Made by a program: the position numbers and the translations under genes | Notes under the pieces: generated by a model | Seen by the model: only the letters and a program-made list of their open reading frames with translations | What the model was told of the DNA's origin: nothing | Databases searched by the model: none | Part shown: in pieces, positions 53,861 through 64,000 of the stretch | Numbering within the stretch: the stretch's first letter is position 1 | Layout: every line of letters starts with the position of its first letter | Assembly (NCBI RefSeq): GCF_018403245.1 | Contig: NZ_BOSH01000001.1 | Location: forward strand, 558,001-622,000 | Direction of reading: 5' to 3' | DNA: 64,000 bases | Source: Paenibacillus sp. J2TS4 | GTDB taxonomy: Bacteria > Bacillota > Bacilli > Paenibacillales > NBRC-103111

Positions 53861-54958
53861 ATGTACCATAGAACGGAGACTGTTCCTGTCCGTGTAGGGG
53901 ATTTGACGATCGGCGGGAATAATGATGTCATCATTCAAAGCATGTGCACTACCAAGACCGCTGACGTTAAGGCTACGGTAGCCGAAATCCATCGCTTGGA
54001 AGAAGCGGGATGTCAGTTGGTACGGGTAACGGTGAACAATCCGGAGGCCGCTGATGCCATTAAGGAAATAAAGAAACAGATCAGCATTCCGCTCGTGTCC
54101 GATATTCATTTTGACTACCGGCTTGCGCTTAAAGCGATCGAGAACGGCATTGACAAGGTTAGAATCAACCCGGGCAACATTGGGAAGCGGGAGAGAGTCG
54201 AGGCCGTCGTGAAGGCCTGTAAGGAGCGCGGGATCCCGATTCGTATAGGCGTGAACGCAGGTTCTTTAGAGCGTCATCTTCTGGAAAAGTTCGGGTATCC
54301 GACGGCGGAAGCGATGGTGGAGAGCGCTCTTTTTCATATCGGCATTCTGGAAGAGCTGGATTTCCACGATATTATCGTCTCGCTTAAAGCTTCCGACGTA
54401 CCGATGGCCATCGAGGCTTATTCGAAGGCGGCAGAGGTTATTCGCTATCCGCTCCATCTGGGGATTACCGAATCGGGCACACTGCATTCGGGGACGATCA
54501 AGAGTTCGGCAGGGCTTGGGGCTCTGCTTGCGATGGGAATCGGCTCGACCATTCGAATTTCATTAAGCGCCGACCCCGTGGAAGAAATCAAGGTGGCGCG
54601 GGAGCTGCTTAAAGCTTTCGGACTCATTTCCAATGCGGCTACCTTAATATCCTGTCCGACTTGCGGCCGGCTCGATATCGATCTCTTCGCGATCGCCAAT
54701 GAAGTGGAAGAGTATATTTCTAACGTCAAGGTGCCGATTAAAGTATCGGTGCTCGGCTGTGCCGTTAATGGTCCAGGAGAAGCTCGTGAGGCGGATATAG
54801 GCATAGCCGGCGCCCGGGGCGAAGGGTTGCTCTTCCGTTACGGAGAGATGGTGCGTAAAGTTCCCGAGGCGGAGCTTGTTAACGAGTTGAAGAAGGAAAT
54901 TGACCACATCGTGGACGTATACGAGAAAACGGGAGTCATTCCCGGACGCAAGCACTAA
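53861..54958 (+). CDS. ispG: Hydroxymethylbutenyl diphosphate synthase IspG
   Basis: A 365-residue enzyme of the MEP isoprenoid pathway that makes HMBPP with a [4Fe-4S] cluster. The barrel has VRIGDLTIGG-like sequence ([10 protein letters not shown]), [10 protein letters not shown] and VRINPGNIG; the cluster ligands are in LISCPTCGR and [15 protein letters not shown] at 53861 was chosen (GAGAGGGG upstream, usual length); an in-frame start 24 bp earlier would overlap the hairpin. In Bacillus this position is empty. Confidence 0.95.
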   Translation: MYHRTETVPVRVGDLTIGGNNDVIIQSMCTTKTADVKATVAEIHRLEEAGCQLVRVTVNNPEAADAIKEIKKQISIPLVSDIHFDYRLALKAIENGIDKVRINPGNIGKRERVEAVVKACKERGIPIRIGVNAGSLERHLLEKFGYPTAEAMVESALFHIGILEELDFHDIIVSLKASDVPMAIEAYSKAAEVIRYPLHLGITESGTLHSGTIKSSAGLGALLAMGIGSTIRISLSADPVEEIKVARELLKAFGLISNAATLISCPTCGRLDIDLFAIANEVEEYISNVKVPIKVSVLGCAVNGPGEAREADIGIAGARGEGLLFRYGEMVRKVPEAELVNELKKEIDHIVDVYEKTGVIPGRKH

Positions 54959-55534
54959 GTCAAGTATTTAGGCATGCTTAGACAAGTGAACATAAGCATT
55001 GAACAACGTAAAGGAAACGTTGCTGGATTTAATACATCCCGGTCTGTGTAGAGCAGCCGGGTTTTTTGCGTTTTTCGGCTAGCTAAAGATTTAGAATGTT
55101 AAACGCGCTAAACGGGAGCGGCGGCATCCGTTCACTCTTTTCTTAATTCATCGATTTTCACTCTCTATAATAATAAATAGTAGATTATTTTCTAGGCTCA
55201 ATCTCATAATCAGTGCTTGACGAAATAAATGCCTCATGGTACTTCATGTTCTGTTCTCCCAGGTGATAGCCTGGGCTGAATTTTATGTTGCGGTGTCACT
55301 GGCTTCACAAGAAAGATACGATGCGAAAGGTGCTTGCTTTTAATTATAATGGAGTTAGGTAGGAAAACAAAATAAGGTGCATTGTGCTCCCCAATTCTAT
55401 CGTTCTAGCCATTTTTGAGATTAAAGTGTAAAAATGCGCTCTATTTTCCACGATTTAAAAAAAACGACGATTTCACCAAATTAGAGGGTACTTTCTGCAC
55501 TTTAATACCCATTTCGGGAAAAAGGTTGGATTTA
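54959..55534. other. Intergenic region between ispG and the IS
   Basis: Contains the ispG terminator at 55038 and, near 55421, the motif AAGTGTAAAAATGC that also occurs inverted at 57200-57213 beyond the IS. No gene seen. Confidence 0.5.
55038..55068 (+). terminator. Terminator after ispG
   Basis: CCCGG..CTG pairs with CAG..CCGGG (one bulge), followed by TTTTTT. Confidence 0.75.
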
Positions 55535-57194
55535 AAGTCAATTTCATAATTAGAAAGCCTTGATACGATTGAGTTTTTGAGCCCAAAAAAAGGAAGACCT
55601 CCCCATGTTCTCGAAATTATAGGTATCCCGACCACAACCCGAGAACAGAAAAAGGAGGCTTCCTCTATGTATTCTAATCGACAAGAAGAGCTGTTTCCCT
55701 TTGAAGATCTTTTTAAAATGTCATCTTGCGCAAAGGCGGATCTTGTATTGGAGCAATTACCTATCGAAAAGATATTACATGCCATTACTCCCCCTCGCCG
55801 GCGCGGACGTCCCGAGTCTTTGAATGTACGGGCAATGATCTACTCCTTAGTCCTTGGCAAGATGGAGCATATGATTTATACCAAGGATATCGTTCGTCGC
55901 CTGAAGGACAGTCTCGAATTTGCTATCCGTTGCCGTTTTAATGGAGCTGAAACGATTCCGAGCGAGTCGTCTTACTCCCGGTTAGTGTCCAAACTGGCCG
56001 AGTGCGAGATTTTTCGCACGCTTCAAGAAGATTTAGCGGACCAGGCGAGAGCCGAGGAATTTCTCCTTGGAGAAAGTTTGGCCCTGGATTCTTCGGCGGT
56101 AGAGGCATTCGATCGCAATCCGAGCTTAAACCGGGAGGAAGCCTTAACAGAAGAGAATCTCCCTGCTGAATCGGATGAACCGACTTTTCTGGAGGAGACC
56201 GAGGCCATCCCGGAAAAGAAAAGCAAGCGCCAAAAACCGAAACGCTCCAAACGCGGTCGCGTCCCCAAAGCCGAAGAAGCGGCATGGCAAGCCGAGCTTG
56301 CGGCCTACTACAACTCGCTCTCCCTTTTCGAACGGGAGGTGGCTGACATGCTTCCGGCCCGTTACGACGAACTGGTAGCCGACATGCCGCAGTACGCCAG
56401 CACTGGTGCCAAGGGAGACCCGCGTGGAAGTGGTCACGTGAAGTATTGGTATGGCTATAAATTGAATGTCGTGGTCGATTGCCAGAGCCAATATATTCTC
56501 ACTGGAGCGACTTGCTCGGCCCATGTCAGCGACCAAAGACTGGCCATGGTGCTGCTCAAGCGGATCAAGGAACGTTTTCCGGGTCTGCCTGTTCGCCATG
56601 TGCTTGCTGACAAAGGATACGACAGCGAGCCGGTCTACCGTGCGATTCGTGACCTTGGAGCGTTTCCCTTGATTCCGCTGATTCATCGTTCAAAGAAACT
56701 CCGGGAGGGAAAGGATGAGCATTTGCGGCCGATTTGCAAACAAGGGCATTCTTATGTCTACGATAGCTATGATCCCCAGCGGGATACCGTAAAGTTCACG
56801 CGACCGAAGGAATGCGCATCGTGCTCCTTTCAAGCCGAAGGCTGCCAAAAAGTGTTTAAGTTTCGAGTCGAAGAGAATATTCGCGCGTATACCGCTCCTG
56901 GACGAGGAAGCAAGGCCTTTAAAGAACTATTTAAATTACGAACTGCAGTTGAACGCGTCTTTGCCTATTTGAAACTCTACTTGGGATTAGCTTCTAGCCG
57001 TAAACTCAAAAAGCGTGCTTTTGTCGATATGGATTTAAGCTGTATGACCTATAATTTATGCAAGCTTGCATTAGACCGGTTGAACCGGTCTCTTCAAGCA
57101 ACCGTGGCATCCCCCTAATTTTTCCAAAAAAATGACTTCATTTTCAGGGGATCCCTTATCCTTTATATACATGCTCGTATTATGAAATTGACTT
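55535..57194 (+). mobile_element. IS1182-like insertion sequence, apparently intact
   Basis: The ends are perfect 16-bp inverted repeats, AAGTCAATTTCATAAT at 55535-55550 and its inverse at 57179-57194. TTTA immediately outside both ends (55531-55534, 57195-57198) is a likely 4-bp target duplication. The 1,660-bp element carries one full transposase. It inserted between ispG and the lon region without breaking a recognisable gene. Confidence 0.85.
55667..57118 (+). CDS. IS1182-type DDE transposase
   Basis: A 483-residue transposase. The N-terminal DUF772-like region has LNVRAMIYSLVLGKMEHMIY; the acidic triad appears in ALDSSAVEA, VLADKGYDSE and TAVERVFAYLK. A Lys/Arg-rich linker (KKSKRQKPKRSKRGR) and a cysteine cluster (CASCSFQAEGC) are typical of the family. 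The ATG at 55667 has AAAGGAGG upstream. No internal stop, so the element could still be active. Confidence 0.9.
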   Translation: MYSNRQEELFPFEDLFKMSSCAKADLVLEQLPIEKILHAITPPRRRGRPESLNVRAMIYSLVLGKMEHMIYTKDIVRRLKDSLEFAIRCRFNGAETIPSESSYSRLVSKLAECEIFRTLQEDLADQARAEEFLLGESLALDSSAVEAFDRNPSLNREEALTEENLPAESDEPTFLEETEAIPEKKSKRQKPKRSKRGRVPKAEEAAWQAELAAYYNSLSLFEREVADMLPARYDELVADMPQYASTGAKGDPRGSGHVKYWYGYKLNVVVDCQSQYILTGATCSAHVSDQRLAMVLLKRIKERFPGLPVRHVLADKGYDSEPVYRAIRDLGAFPLIPLIHRSKKLREGKDEHLRPICKQGHSYVYDSYDPQRDTVKFTRPKECASCSFQAEGCQKVFKFRVEENIRAYTAPGRGSKAFKELFKLRTAVERVFAYLKLYLGLASSRKLKKRAFVDMDLSCMTYNLCKLALDRLNRSLQATVASP

Positions 57195-57443
57195 TTTAAG
57201 AGGCATTTTTGCACTTCAATCCTTCCTATTAGGCAACTGCTGGATGCCGCTCGATTTCGTTCAGCAATAGATGCCGTTTTCCAGTTATTCTATAAAATCC
57301 GTCGGCTGGAGCACCTGAATAAAGTCCATTTAGTTAGGAGGGAATTGGGCGTTATTGCACCGATTTCAAGATTGAGCCATTGCTTTAGTTGATTTTTCAA
57401 ATACTTTGCAACTGGCAATAAATAATAAAGGTTGTGTGTTACA

Positions 57444-58082
57444 TTGAAAGCTTGGAAATTTACAATGCTGATGCTGATTGCGATTTTAATCGCTTGCGGC
57501 AAACAGCCAAATACTGCAACTCCTTCTTACAAAGATCCTCTCGGCCCGAGTTCCACGCTAACTGATGAAGAAAGAAGGAGCGAATCGGTGGAAGAATTGT
57601 TAAAACTATATATTTCCTTGCAATATTCCTCAGATGTTAAAGATATCAGGATTACCGATGTTCGCCGGGAATCTGGTAACCAGCTTTTTTATTCCTGTAT
57701 GTTTCGCTATAATGGTCAAGAGTATATGGGAATGTTTTATGTTCAGGAACTTGAAAATAATCTTTTTCAAGGGGAAGTATTTGATGGATTTCCTGTTATA
57801 GAGGAGGAGCCTCTCCAGTTACTTATTGGTGGGGGTGGGCTGCATGAGGACAGAGTAAATAGAGACTATAGCTTTACAATGGGGTATAGCCACGATGTGG
57901 AGATTAGTACGGTTTATGTTGAACATCGTAATGGGCAAGTTATGGTCTACCCGATAACCGATGAAAAATTATTTTTGGATGTGTTCATAGGTGATCTTTA
58001 TACGCCTGTTTCCGTTATTGCTGTTAACGATAATGGAGATGTTATCTTCGAGAAAACGTATAACAGGGACCATGTAAAATAG
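57444..58082 (+). CDS. Small lipoprotein of unknown function
   Basis: About 212 residues. The N-terminus (AWKFTMLMLIAILIACGKQP) is a signal peptide with lipobox LIAC. The mature part has no recognised domain; SYSFTMGYSHD-like and VYVEHRNGQVMVYPI segments suggest beta structure. A TTG at 57444 or 57432 is the likely start, with AAAGG upstream. It stands alone just beyond the IS. Confidence 0.55.
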   Translation: MKAWKFTMLMLIAILIACGKQPNTATPSYKDPLGPSSTLTDEERRSESVEELLKLYISLQYSSDVKDIRITDVRRESGNQLFYSCMFRYNGQEYMGMFYVQELENNLFQGEVFDGFPVIEEEPLQLLIGGGGLHEDRVNRDYSFTMGYSHDVEISTVYVEHRNGQVMVYPITDEKLFLDVFIGDLYTPVSVIAVNDNGDVIFEKTYNRDHVK

Positions 58083-58684
58083 CGCGTTTGAGAAATATAC
58101 TGATAGCTAACGTAAAGTTGGAGGGTGTCGATTCATTGTGTATATGATTACGGACATCCGTGACCCTTACCCTCCCTAAAAGGGGCTTTTCGTTAACGTA
58201 ATGGACACAAAGGACCATAGGCTGAAACACAGGATGCGAATGAGGAGTTTTTCTCAAATAACAGTCATCTATGTCCGTTAGAATAAAGAAACCGTCTCAT
58301 TTGTCGGATAATGGTCGTTAATGACCGTTACTGTTTCCACAATAAATCGACAGCCTGAGTTGCTACGGTATAGTTGTGTATACACCTTCTTATACGGATC
58401 GTATCGCTCAGCCATTTAAGTCAATTGCCAAGGCAGGGTTTTCTGACTTCATCTTTTATAATGAAACAAGCAGATGATTTCTTTGCTTTGAGAGTATTGA
58501 CATGGCAGTCCAAGAGTGGATTGACATGTGGAACTATCCAATAAGTAAGCAAGAAGCTTGCACAACCTCCTAGTTAATGCTCATTTATTATGTAAGAACA
58601 CCTCTTCTGTAGCAGGGATGGCTTTGATGCCTTCACTTTACCAAAAGAAGCGGTGTTTTCTATTTTTCTTAAAGCGTTTATGAA
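58083..58684. other. Intergenic region before cwlD
   Basis: About 600 bp without a gene. A near-palindrome GGTCGTTAATGACC lies at about 58310-58323, and the motif TCCGTTA/TAACGGA-like recurs. A long hairpin (AACACCTCTTCT / AGAAGCGGTGTT, 58598-58657) followed by a T-rich stretch may be a plus-strand terminator. Confidence 0.45.
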
Positions 58685-59389
58685 TCACTTCACCTCTAAA
58701 GGTATCTTATTCAAATATTTATCAATTCCGTCGGCTATCGTGTCTGCAAGCTCCTGCTGAAGCACGGGGTCGGTCAACCTCTTGCGGTCTGAAGGATTGG
58801 AGATAAAGCCCATTTCCACAATGACGGTAGGGCATTTCGTTTGATTGAGCAGAAAATAAGTTTTGCCATGAAAGACGGAATGACTAGTCCGATACAGCTT
58901 GTTTAGTGACTGCTGAATGTGAACAGCTAAATTTTTGCTCTCTGCATTTTTTTGATGGAGAACGATGCCGCCGGATTGCGATGAACGCCTTGACCAGTTG
59001 ACGTGAAGACTGACCATAATTTTAGGCTTAAGCCGATTGGCAATTTCTTTACGTTGGATTAAATCCCTTCTATGACGGGACCGCATCTTCGGGAACCGGT
59101 TGTCGTCACTCAAGGCGTAATCGCCAATCCGGTTGATGGCGACATTGTATTTTTTATCGCGAAGCGCGGAATACAACTGATAACCCATCTGCAGATTAAT
59201 GTCCTTCTCCAGCAGCGAACCATGAGAAGTACCCCCATCAATCCCTCCATGCCCCACATCAATTAAAATTTCAGCTTCAGGCATTAGCAAAGAATACACC
59301 GGAAAAGGAGCAACTTGGGTCTCCTCGGCACAGCCAAGCAATGCAAAGCTCTGCAATAGGCTTAACAGAGGAAGCAAATAAACCAGCAT
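58685..59389 (-). CDS. cwlD: N-acetylmuramoyl-L-alanine amidase CwlD
   Basis: A 234-residue Amidase_3 enzyme with an N-terminal signal/membrane segment. Zinc ligands are His in IDVGHGGIDGG, Glu in LLEKDINL and His in SLHVNWS; the catalytic Glu is in VIVEMGFISN. CwlD removes peptide side chains in forming muramic-delta-lactam of the spore cortex, which is needed for germination. In this window it lies between the IS-linked segment and lonB. Confidence 0.88.
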   Translation of the reverse strand: MLVYLLPLLSLLQSFALLGCAEETQVAPFPVYSLLMPEAEILIDVGHGGIDGGTSHGSLLEKDINLQMGYQLYSALRDKKYNVAINRIGDYALSDDNRFPKMRSRHRRDLIQRKEIANRLKPKIMVSLHVNWSRRSSQSGGIVLHQKNAESKNLAVHIQQSLNKLYRTSHSVFHGKTYFLLNQTKCPTVIVEMGFISNPSDRKRLTDPVLQQELADTIADGIDKYLNKIPLEVK

Positions 59390-59481
59390 AGCTTATCCTC
59401 CCTTATCTACAATCGATTAGCGTTAGTTTTGTGCTAGGTAGGGGAAATCATACGCGCGCTAAAAACTTTGCCTGGTTGGAG

Positions 59482-59511
59482 GATTATGACGAACGAGGAA
59501 AGGTCATACTA
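59482..59511 (+). promoter_or_regulatory. Forespore-type (sigma-F/G) promoter of lonB
   Basis: GATTA at 59482-59486, 18 bp, CATACTA at 59505-59511; read as sigma-F, GGTCATACTA fits the extended -10. It ends 39 bp before the lonB ATG. LonB is forespore-expressed in B. subtilis. Confidence 0.55.
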
Positions 59512-59550
59512 GAAGCATAATCAATGGAGCGAAAGGACGGAGGTATTTCT

Positions 59551-61260
59551 ATGAGCTTAAGTTGGATTCTAATGCTGATTCAATTGTTTTTTGCGGTCAT
59601 TATAGGTTTGTACTTTTGGAATTTGCTGCGAAATCAGCAGAGCAACCGAACCGCAGTCGATCGTGAGTCGAAGAAGGAAGTCGAAAAGCTTAAAAAAATG
59701 AGAACGATCTCTCTGTCGAAGCCTTTGGCTGAGAAAACAAGACCTACGAAGATGGATGACATTATCGGGCAGAAGGACGGGTTAAAAGCTTTAAAAGCGG
59801 CGTTGTGCGGACCGAACCCGCAGCATGTTATTGTATACGGACCGCCTGGGGTAGGCAAAACAGCGGCCGCTCGAGTCGTGCTGGAGGAGGCCAAAAAAAA
59901 TCCATACTCCCCCTTTCGCCAAGATGCCAAATTTACGGAGATAGACGCGACTACGGCCCGGTTTGACGAGCGGGGCATTGCCGATCCGCTGATTGGTTCG
60001 GTGCATGATCCGATCTACCAGGGAGCCGGGGCGATGGGGGTAGCCGGCATTCCCCAGCCTAAGCCGGGAGCGGTCACTAAAGCTCACGGGGGGCTATTAT
60101 TTATTGATGAAATCGGGGAACTGCATCCGGTTCAAATGAATAAGCTGTTAAAGGTGCTGGAGGATCGCAAGGTGTTTCTGGAGAGCGCTTATTACAACTC
60201 GGAGGATTCCAATATCCCAAGCTATATTCATGACATCTTTCAGAATGGTCTGCCCGCAGATTTCCGCTTGGTCGGAGCGACGACGCGGACACCGCAAGAA
60301 ATTCCTCCAGCGATTCGCTCCCGCTGTATGGAAATTTTCTTCCGCCCCTTATTACCGGAAGAAATCGGGGAGATTGCCTCCAACGCGATCAAAAAAATCG
60401 GACTGCCCGATAATCGGGAAGCGGTGGAAGTCGTGAAGCGCTATGCGACGAATGGCCGCGAAGCGGTCAATATTATTCAATTGGCCGCGGGCCTGGCCAT
60501 GACCGACGAACGAAACGAAATTACAGCAGCCGATGTGGAATGGGTAGTCAATAGCAGTCAAATCCCTCCTCGTCCGGACAAGAAAGTGTCAGATCAGCCC
60601 AAAGTCGGTCTGGTTAACGGGCTGGCCGTTTATGGGCCTAATCTCGGGGCACTTCTTGAGATTGAAGTATCGGTGATCCCGGTAGGACCAGGCACCGGAG
60701 CCTTTAATATTACCGGGGTTGTGGATGAAGAAGAGATGGGGGGCAATTCCAAAACCTTGCGGCGCAAAAGCATGGCCCGCGGGTCTGTAGAGAATGTACT
60801 GACCGTTCTTAAGCGGCTTGGATTAAGGCCACAGGATTACGATATGCATATTAACTTTCCTGGAGGTACGCCTATTGATGGTCCTTCTGCCGGAATTTCG
60901 ATGGCAACGGCCATCGTCTCGGCCATACATGGGATCCCGGTCGATCCGAAGCTGGCCATGACCGGTGAAATTAGCATTCACGGAAACGTCAAACCGGTGG
61001 GTGGAGTTGTGGCCAAGGTGGAGGCCGCTTTCCAGGCTGGGGCCGACCGAGTCATCATTCCCGCGGAGAATTGGCAGGAGCTGTTTGCCAGCCTGCAGGG
61101 AGTCGAGGTGATCCCGGTGTCTACCATTGAGCAGGCGCTGCAAGTAGGGCTAGGTATTGAAATTAAAGCGGAATCGGCCAATCCGCCCGTTCCTAACGAC
61201 GTACTTGTGGCATCCCCTCTTCCGTATCTCCATGCTAAATCCGTAAACCGTTCAACGTGA
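59551..61260 (+). CDS. lonB: ATP-dependent protease LonB
   Basis: A 569-residue membrane-anchored Lon-like protease. Residues 4-26 form a membrane helix; Walker A is YGPPGVGKT, Walker B FIDEIGEL. The protease domain has the catalytic Ser in [13 protein letters not shown] and Lys in [17 protein letters not shown] 59551 has GGACGGAGG upstream; an in-frame ATG 27 bp before it lacks a site. It precedes lon as in Bacillus. Confidence 0.95.
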   Translation: MSLSWILMLIQLFFAVIIGLYFWNLLRNQQSNRTAVDRESKKEVEKLKKMRTISLSKPLAEKTRPTKMDDIIGQKDGLKALKAALCGPNPQHVIVYGPPGVGKTAAARVVLEEAKKNPYSPFRQDAKFTEIDATTARFDERGIADPLIGSVHDPIYQGAGAMGVAGIPQPKPGAVTKAHGGLLFIDEIGELHPVQMNKLLKVLEDRKVFLESAYYNSEDSNIPSYIHDIFQNGLPADFRLVGATTRTPQEIPPAIRSRCMEIFFRPLLPEEIGEIASNAIKKIGLPDNREAVEVVKRYATNGREAVNIIQLAAGLAMTDERNEITAADVEWVVNSSQIPPRPDKKVSDQPKVGLVNGLAVYGPNLGALLEIEVSVIPVGPGTGAFNITGVVDEEEMGGNSKTLRRKSMARGSVENVLTVLKRLGLRPQDYDMHINFPGGTPIDGPSAGISMATAIVSAIHGIPVDPKLAMTGEISIHGNVKPVGGVVAKVEAAFQAGADRVIIPAENWQELFASLQGVEVIPVSTIEQALQVGLGIEIKAESANPPVPNDVLVASPLPYLHAKSVNRST

Positions 61261-61278
61261 TTATACATGTGTAAGTAA

Positions 61279-61314
61279 GCGGCAATGGCTGGCCGTTCGC
61301 CTGACCATTGCCGC
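61279..61314 (+). terminator. Hairpin between lonB and lon
   Basis: GCGGCAATGG pairs perfectly with CCATTGCCGC (16-nt loop). The T tract after it is weak, so partial termination is possible. Confidence 0.55.
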
Positions 61315-61391
61315 AAATTGGTGTTTTGAAATAACTTTTGATAAAATGGATTGCACAGTGAATAAGACAGAGTTCATCGGAGGTGCTGCAG

Positions 61392-63740
61392 ATGGGGAAT
61401 AAACTAAAGGTGCGTACTATGCCTTTGCTCCCATTACGCGGGCTGCTTGTTTATCCAAGCATGGTTCTGCATTTGGATGTCGGACGGGAAAAGTCCGTTA
61501 AAGCGTTGGATAAAGCCATGGTCGACGACAGTTTGATTCTCCTGTGTTCCCAATCCGAAGTGAACATCGAAGAGCCGGCCACGGAAGATATATATCGAAT
61601 CGGTACCGTCTCCAAGGTTAGGCAGATGCTTAAGCTGCCTAATGGCACGATCCGGGTCCTGGTGGAAGGAATGGTCAGGGCAGAAATTATCGATTATGTA
61701 TCCACATCGGAATACTATGAGGTTCAAATCAAGGAATTGCCGGAGCGGCTCGCTCAAGATCCGGAGATTGCGGCTTTGATGCGAACCGTGCTCAATCAAT
61801 TCGAGCACTATATCCACTTGTCCAAGAAGGTGACACCCGAGACGCTGGCGGCTGTCTCGGATATTGAGGAGCCGGGAAGGCTGGCGGATGTCATTTGCAG
61901 TCATCTATCGCTCAAAATCAAGGATAAGCAGGAAATATTGGAAACGATCGACGTTCGAGAGAGAATGGAGAAGCTTCTCGATATATTGAACAACGAACGA
62001 GAAGTGCTTGAGTTGGAGCGCAAAATTAGCCAGCGGGTTAAAAAGCAAATGGAGAAAACACAAAAGGAATATTATTTGCGCGAGCAAATGAAGGCGATCC
62101 AAAAGGAGCTAGGGGATAAGGAAGGGCGCGCGGGCGAAGTCGAGGAGCTAAGGGGCGAGTTGGCCAAGACGGAAATGCCTGAGCGGGTACAGGAAAAGGT
62201 CGAGAAAGAGATCGACCGCTTGGAGAAAATGCCTTCCGCTTCCGCCGAAAGCGGCGTTATCCGCAGCTATATCGATTGGCTGCTGGCGCTACCCTGGTCG
62301 AAGCGGACCGAGGACGATCTAGACATAGTCAAAGCAGAACAAATATTGAACGAAGACCATTTCGGGCTTGAGAAGCCGAAGGAACGCGTGCTTGAATATT
62401 TAGCCGTGCAAAATTTGGTTAAAAAGCTGAAAGGCCCGATTCTATGCCTTGTCGGACCTCCCGGGGTCGGAAAAACATCGATAGCCCGCTCTATCGCCCG
62501 TTCTCTTGGGCGAGAGTTCATTCGGGTCTCGTTGGGCGGAGTTCGCGATGAAGCGGAAATCCGCGGTCATCGCCGTACCTATGTGGGGGCAATGCCTGGA
62601 AGGATCATTCAGGGGTTGAAAACAGCGGGAACTAATAATCCGGTTTTTTTATTGGATGAAATCGATAAAATGTCGATGGATTTCCGAGGTGACCCTTCGG
62701 CCGCTCTGCTTGAAGTGCTGGATCCGGAACAAAACAGCACTTTTAGCGATCATTATATCGAGCTGCCTTTTGATTTATCCAATGTTATGTTCGTCACGAC
62801 GGCCAATGCGGTTCATAACATTCCGAGACCGCTGCTGGACCGGATGGAAATGCTCTACATCCCCGGTTATACCGAAATAGAGAAGCTGCAAATTGCCAAA
62901 CAGTATCTGCTGCCGAAGCAAGAGAGGGAGCACGGACTGGAGCCCAATCAGCTAATTGTGGAGGAGGGGGCGCTGCAGAATGTTATCCGGCTGTATACGC
63001 GGGAGTCGGGAGTGCGGAATATGGAGCAGCAATTAGCGAGTCTCTGCCGTAAGTCGGCCAAGAAAATTGTCTCCAAGGAAGCCGACTCGGTTAAGGTCAC
63101 GCAAGCCAATTTGAAGGATTTTCTCGGTCCCCCCAAGTTTCGCTTCGGGATGGCGGAGGAGCAGGATCAGATCGGCGCCGCCACAGGTCTGGCTTGGACG
63201 GAGGTAGGGGGAGATACCCTCATGATCGAAGTGAGTGTCTTGCCGGGCAATGGCAAGCTGACGTTAACGGGCAAGCTGGGAGAGGTTATGAAGGAATCGG
63301 CTCATGCCGCCTTTAGCTATACCCGTTCCCGTGCCAGAGAGCTGAACATCGCTCCGGATTTCCATGAGAAGAACGATATCCATATCCATGTTCCCGAGGG
63401 AGCGATTCCCAAGGACGGCCCTTCGGCCGGTATTACGATGGCCACTTCTTTAATCTCCGCGCTGACCGACATTCCGGTTTCTCGTCAGGTGGCGATGACC
63501 GGAGAGATCACTCTAAGGGGCCGGGTGCTGCCGATAGGCGGTTTGAAGGAGAAAGCCTTGGCGGCGCATCGTGCGGGAATCAAGACGGTGCTGATGCCCA
63601 AGGATAATGAGAAGGATATTCAGGAAATTCCTGATAGCGTACGTGAAGAATTGCACTTTATCCCGGTGGGTCATATGGATCAAGTGCTCGAGCAGGCTCT
63701 TACCCGGCCGGCGCTCGCCGGAAAGCAGGTGCAGCCCTAG
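61392..63740 (+). CDS. lon: ATP-dependent protease Lon
   Basis: A 782-residue LonA. The N-terminal substrate domain ([19 protein letters not shown]), a coiled coil ([20 protein letters not shown]), Walker A GPPGVGKT, Walker [10 protein letters not shown] and the protease dyad (Ser in [12 protein letters not shown], Lys in [14 protein letters not shown]) are all present. It degrades misfolded and regulatory proteins. ATG 61392 has GGAGGTG 6 bp upstream. ysxC follows directly. Confidence 0.98.
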   Translation: MGNKLKVRTMPLLPLRGLLVYPSMVLHLDVGREKSVKALDKAMVDDSLILLCSQSEVNIEEPATEDIYRIGTVSKVRQMLKLPNGTIRVLVEGMVRAEIIDYVSTSEYYEVQIKELPERLAQDPEIAALMRTVLNQFEHYIHLSKKVTPETLAAVSDIEEPGRLADVICSHLSLKIKDKQEILETIDVRERMEKLLDILNNEREVLELERKISQRVKKQMEKTQKEYYLREQMKAIQKELGDKEGRAGEVEELRGELAKTEMPERVQEKVEKEIDRLEKMPSASAESGVIRSYIDWLLALPWSKRTEDDLDIVKAEQILNEDHFGLEKPKERVLEYLAVQNLVKKLKGPILCLVGPPGVGKTSIARSIARSLGREFIRVSLGGVRDEAEIRGHRRTYVGAMPGRIIQGLKTAGTNNPVFLLDEIDKMSMDFRGDPSAALLEVLDPEQNSTFSDHYIELPFDLSNVMFVTTANAVHNIPRPLLDRMEMLYIPGYTEIEKLQIAKQYLLPKQEREHGLEPNQLIVEEGALQNVIRLYTRESGVRNMEQQLASLCRKSAKKIVSKEADSVKVTQANLKDFLGPPKFRFGMAEEQDQIGAATGLAWTEVGGDTLMIEVSVLPGNGKLTLTGKLGEVMKESAHAAFSYTRSRARELNIAPDFHEKNDIHIHVPEGAIPKDGPSAGITMATSLISALTDIPVSRQVAMTGEITLRGRVLPIGGLKEKALAAHRAGIKTVLMPKDNEKDIQEIPDSVREELHFIPVGHMDQVLEQALTRPALAGKQVQP

Positions 63741-64000
63741 ATGAAGGTTAAACAAGCCGAATTTATCATTAGCGCGGTAGGTCCCGCGCAATACCCTGAA
63801 GATGCTCTGCCGGAGATAGCTCTGGCAGGGCGCTCCAATGTCGGCAAATCGTCCTTGATCAATCGAATGATCGACCGAAGGAATTTGGCAAGGACCAGTT
63901 CCAAGCCCGGCAAAACCCAGACCCTGAACTATTACAAAATAAACCAGGACTTATATTTCGTTGATTTGCCAGGCTATGGCTATGCTCAAGTATCCAAAAC
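63741..64000 (+). CDS. ysxC: Ribosome biogenesis GTPase YsxC/EngB (partial)
   Basis: The first 86 codons of an EngB-type GTPase, cut by the window end. G1 (P-loop) is [11 protein letters not shown]; the G3 region DLPGYGYA follows. It assists 50S subunit assembly. Its ATG directly abuts the lon TAG, as in Bacillus, where lonA-ysxC form one unit. Confidence 0.95.
   Translation, partial: MKVKQAEFIISAVGPAQYPEDALPEIALAGRSNVGKSSLINRMIDRRNLARTSSKPGKTQTLNYYKINQDLYFVDLPGYGYAQVSK

Noticed and set aside
59440..59470. A minus-strand GTATG-AAAACTA pair as a cwlD forespore promoter
   Set aside because: The -10 has two deviations from the consensus, too weak to list.

Overview
The window looks like a chromosome segment of an endospore-forming Firmicute, most likely Paenibacillaceae (Paenibacillus or a close relative). 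The evidence is a backbone in the same order as in Bacillus subtilis: gerE, gerM, rph, rdgB, then a TPR-type gene in the ysoA position, tig, clpX, lonB, lon and ysxC. Other spore genes lie on it (YhcN/YlaJ-type lipoprotein, cwlD), as do Paenibacillus-type genes such as a giant WIAG-tail repeat protein. No replication origin, rRNA operon, CRISPR array or prophage was seen.

Bases 1-28,700 form a glycan-assembly and spore-surface region. It holds a tandem duplication of a glycosyltransferase plus APH-type kinase pair, an FkbH-like/ACP/GNAT/VOC operon, and four glycosyltransferases in AT-richer DNA (8.2-12.6 kb). A run of family-2 glycosyltransferases follows, several with very basic N-termini. 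Next come the 1,631-residue WIAG-tail protein built of about 120 ten-residue repeats, a GDP-mannose-type nucleotidyltransferase and three small helical proteins. Three proteins here share an N-terminal run of exactly six glycines spaced four residues apart. Sequences with the same architecture (ACC, 16 bp, CATAnnnTA), matching sigma-K promoters, lie upstream of the WIAG gene, the small-protein operon and gerE. My inference is that this is a late mother-cell system that makes and glycosylates a spore-surface repeat protein.

Bases 28,700-36,200 carry a FabH paralogue with a FapR-like operator, the spore lipoprotein, gerE, a methyltransferase and MBL hydrolase pair, a PgpA-family protein and gerM-rph-rdgB. 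Bases 36,200-48,000 are accessory inserts: a BirA-operator-controlled biotin ECF transporter in which the second ATPase is fused to the transmembrane EcfT subunit through a repeat linker, a metal-responsive czcD-czcO pair, decayed genes, a T-box-controlled long argS, tatA and tRNA-Arg(UCU).

Bases 48,600-64,000 return to the backbone: a DUF4188 protein, the ysoA-like gene, tig-clpP-clpX-ispG, an intact IS (1,660 bp) with matching ends, a small lipoprotein, cwlD, lonB behind a forespore-type promoter, lon and the start of ysxC. Four decayed genes were found (FnIII protein, quinone oxidoreductase, FAD oxidoreductase, frameshifted lipoprotein). All family names come from reading motifs by eye; no database search was run.
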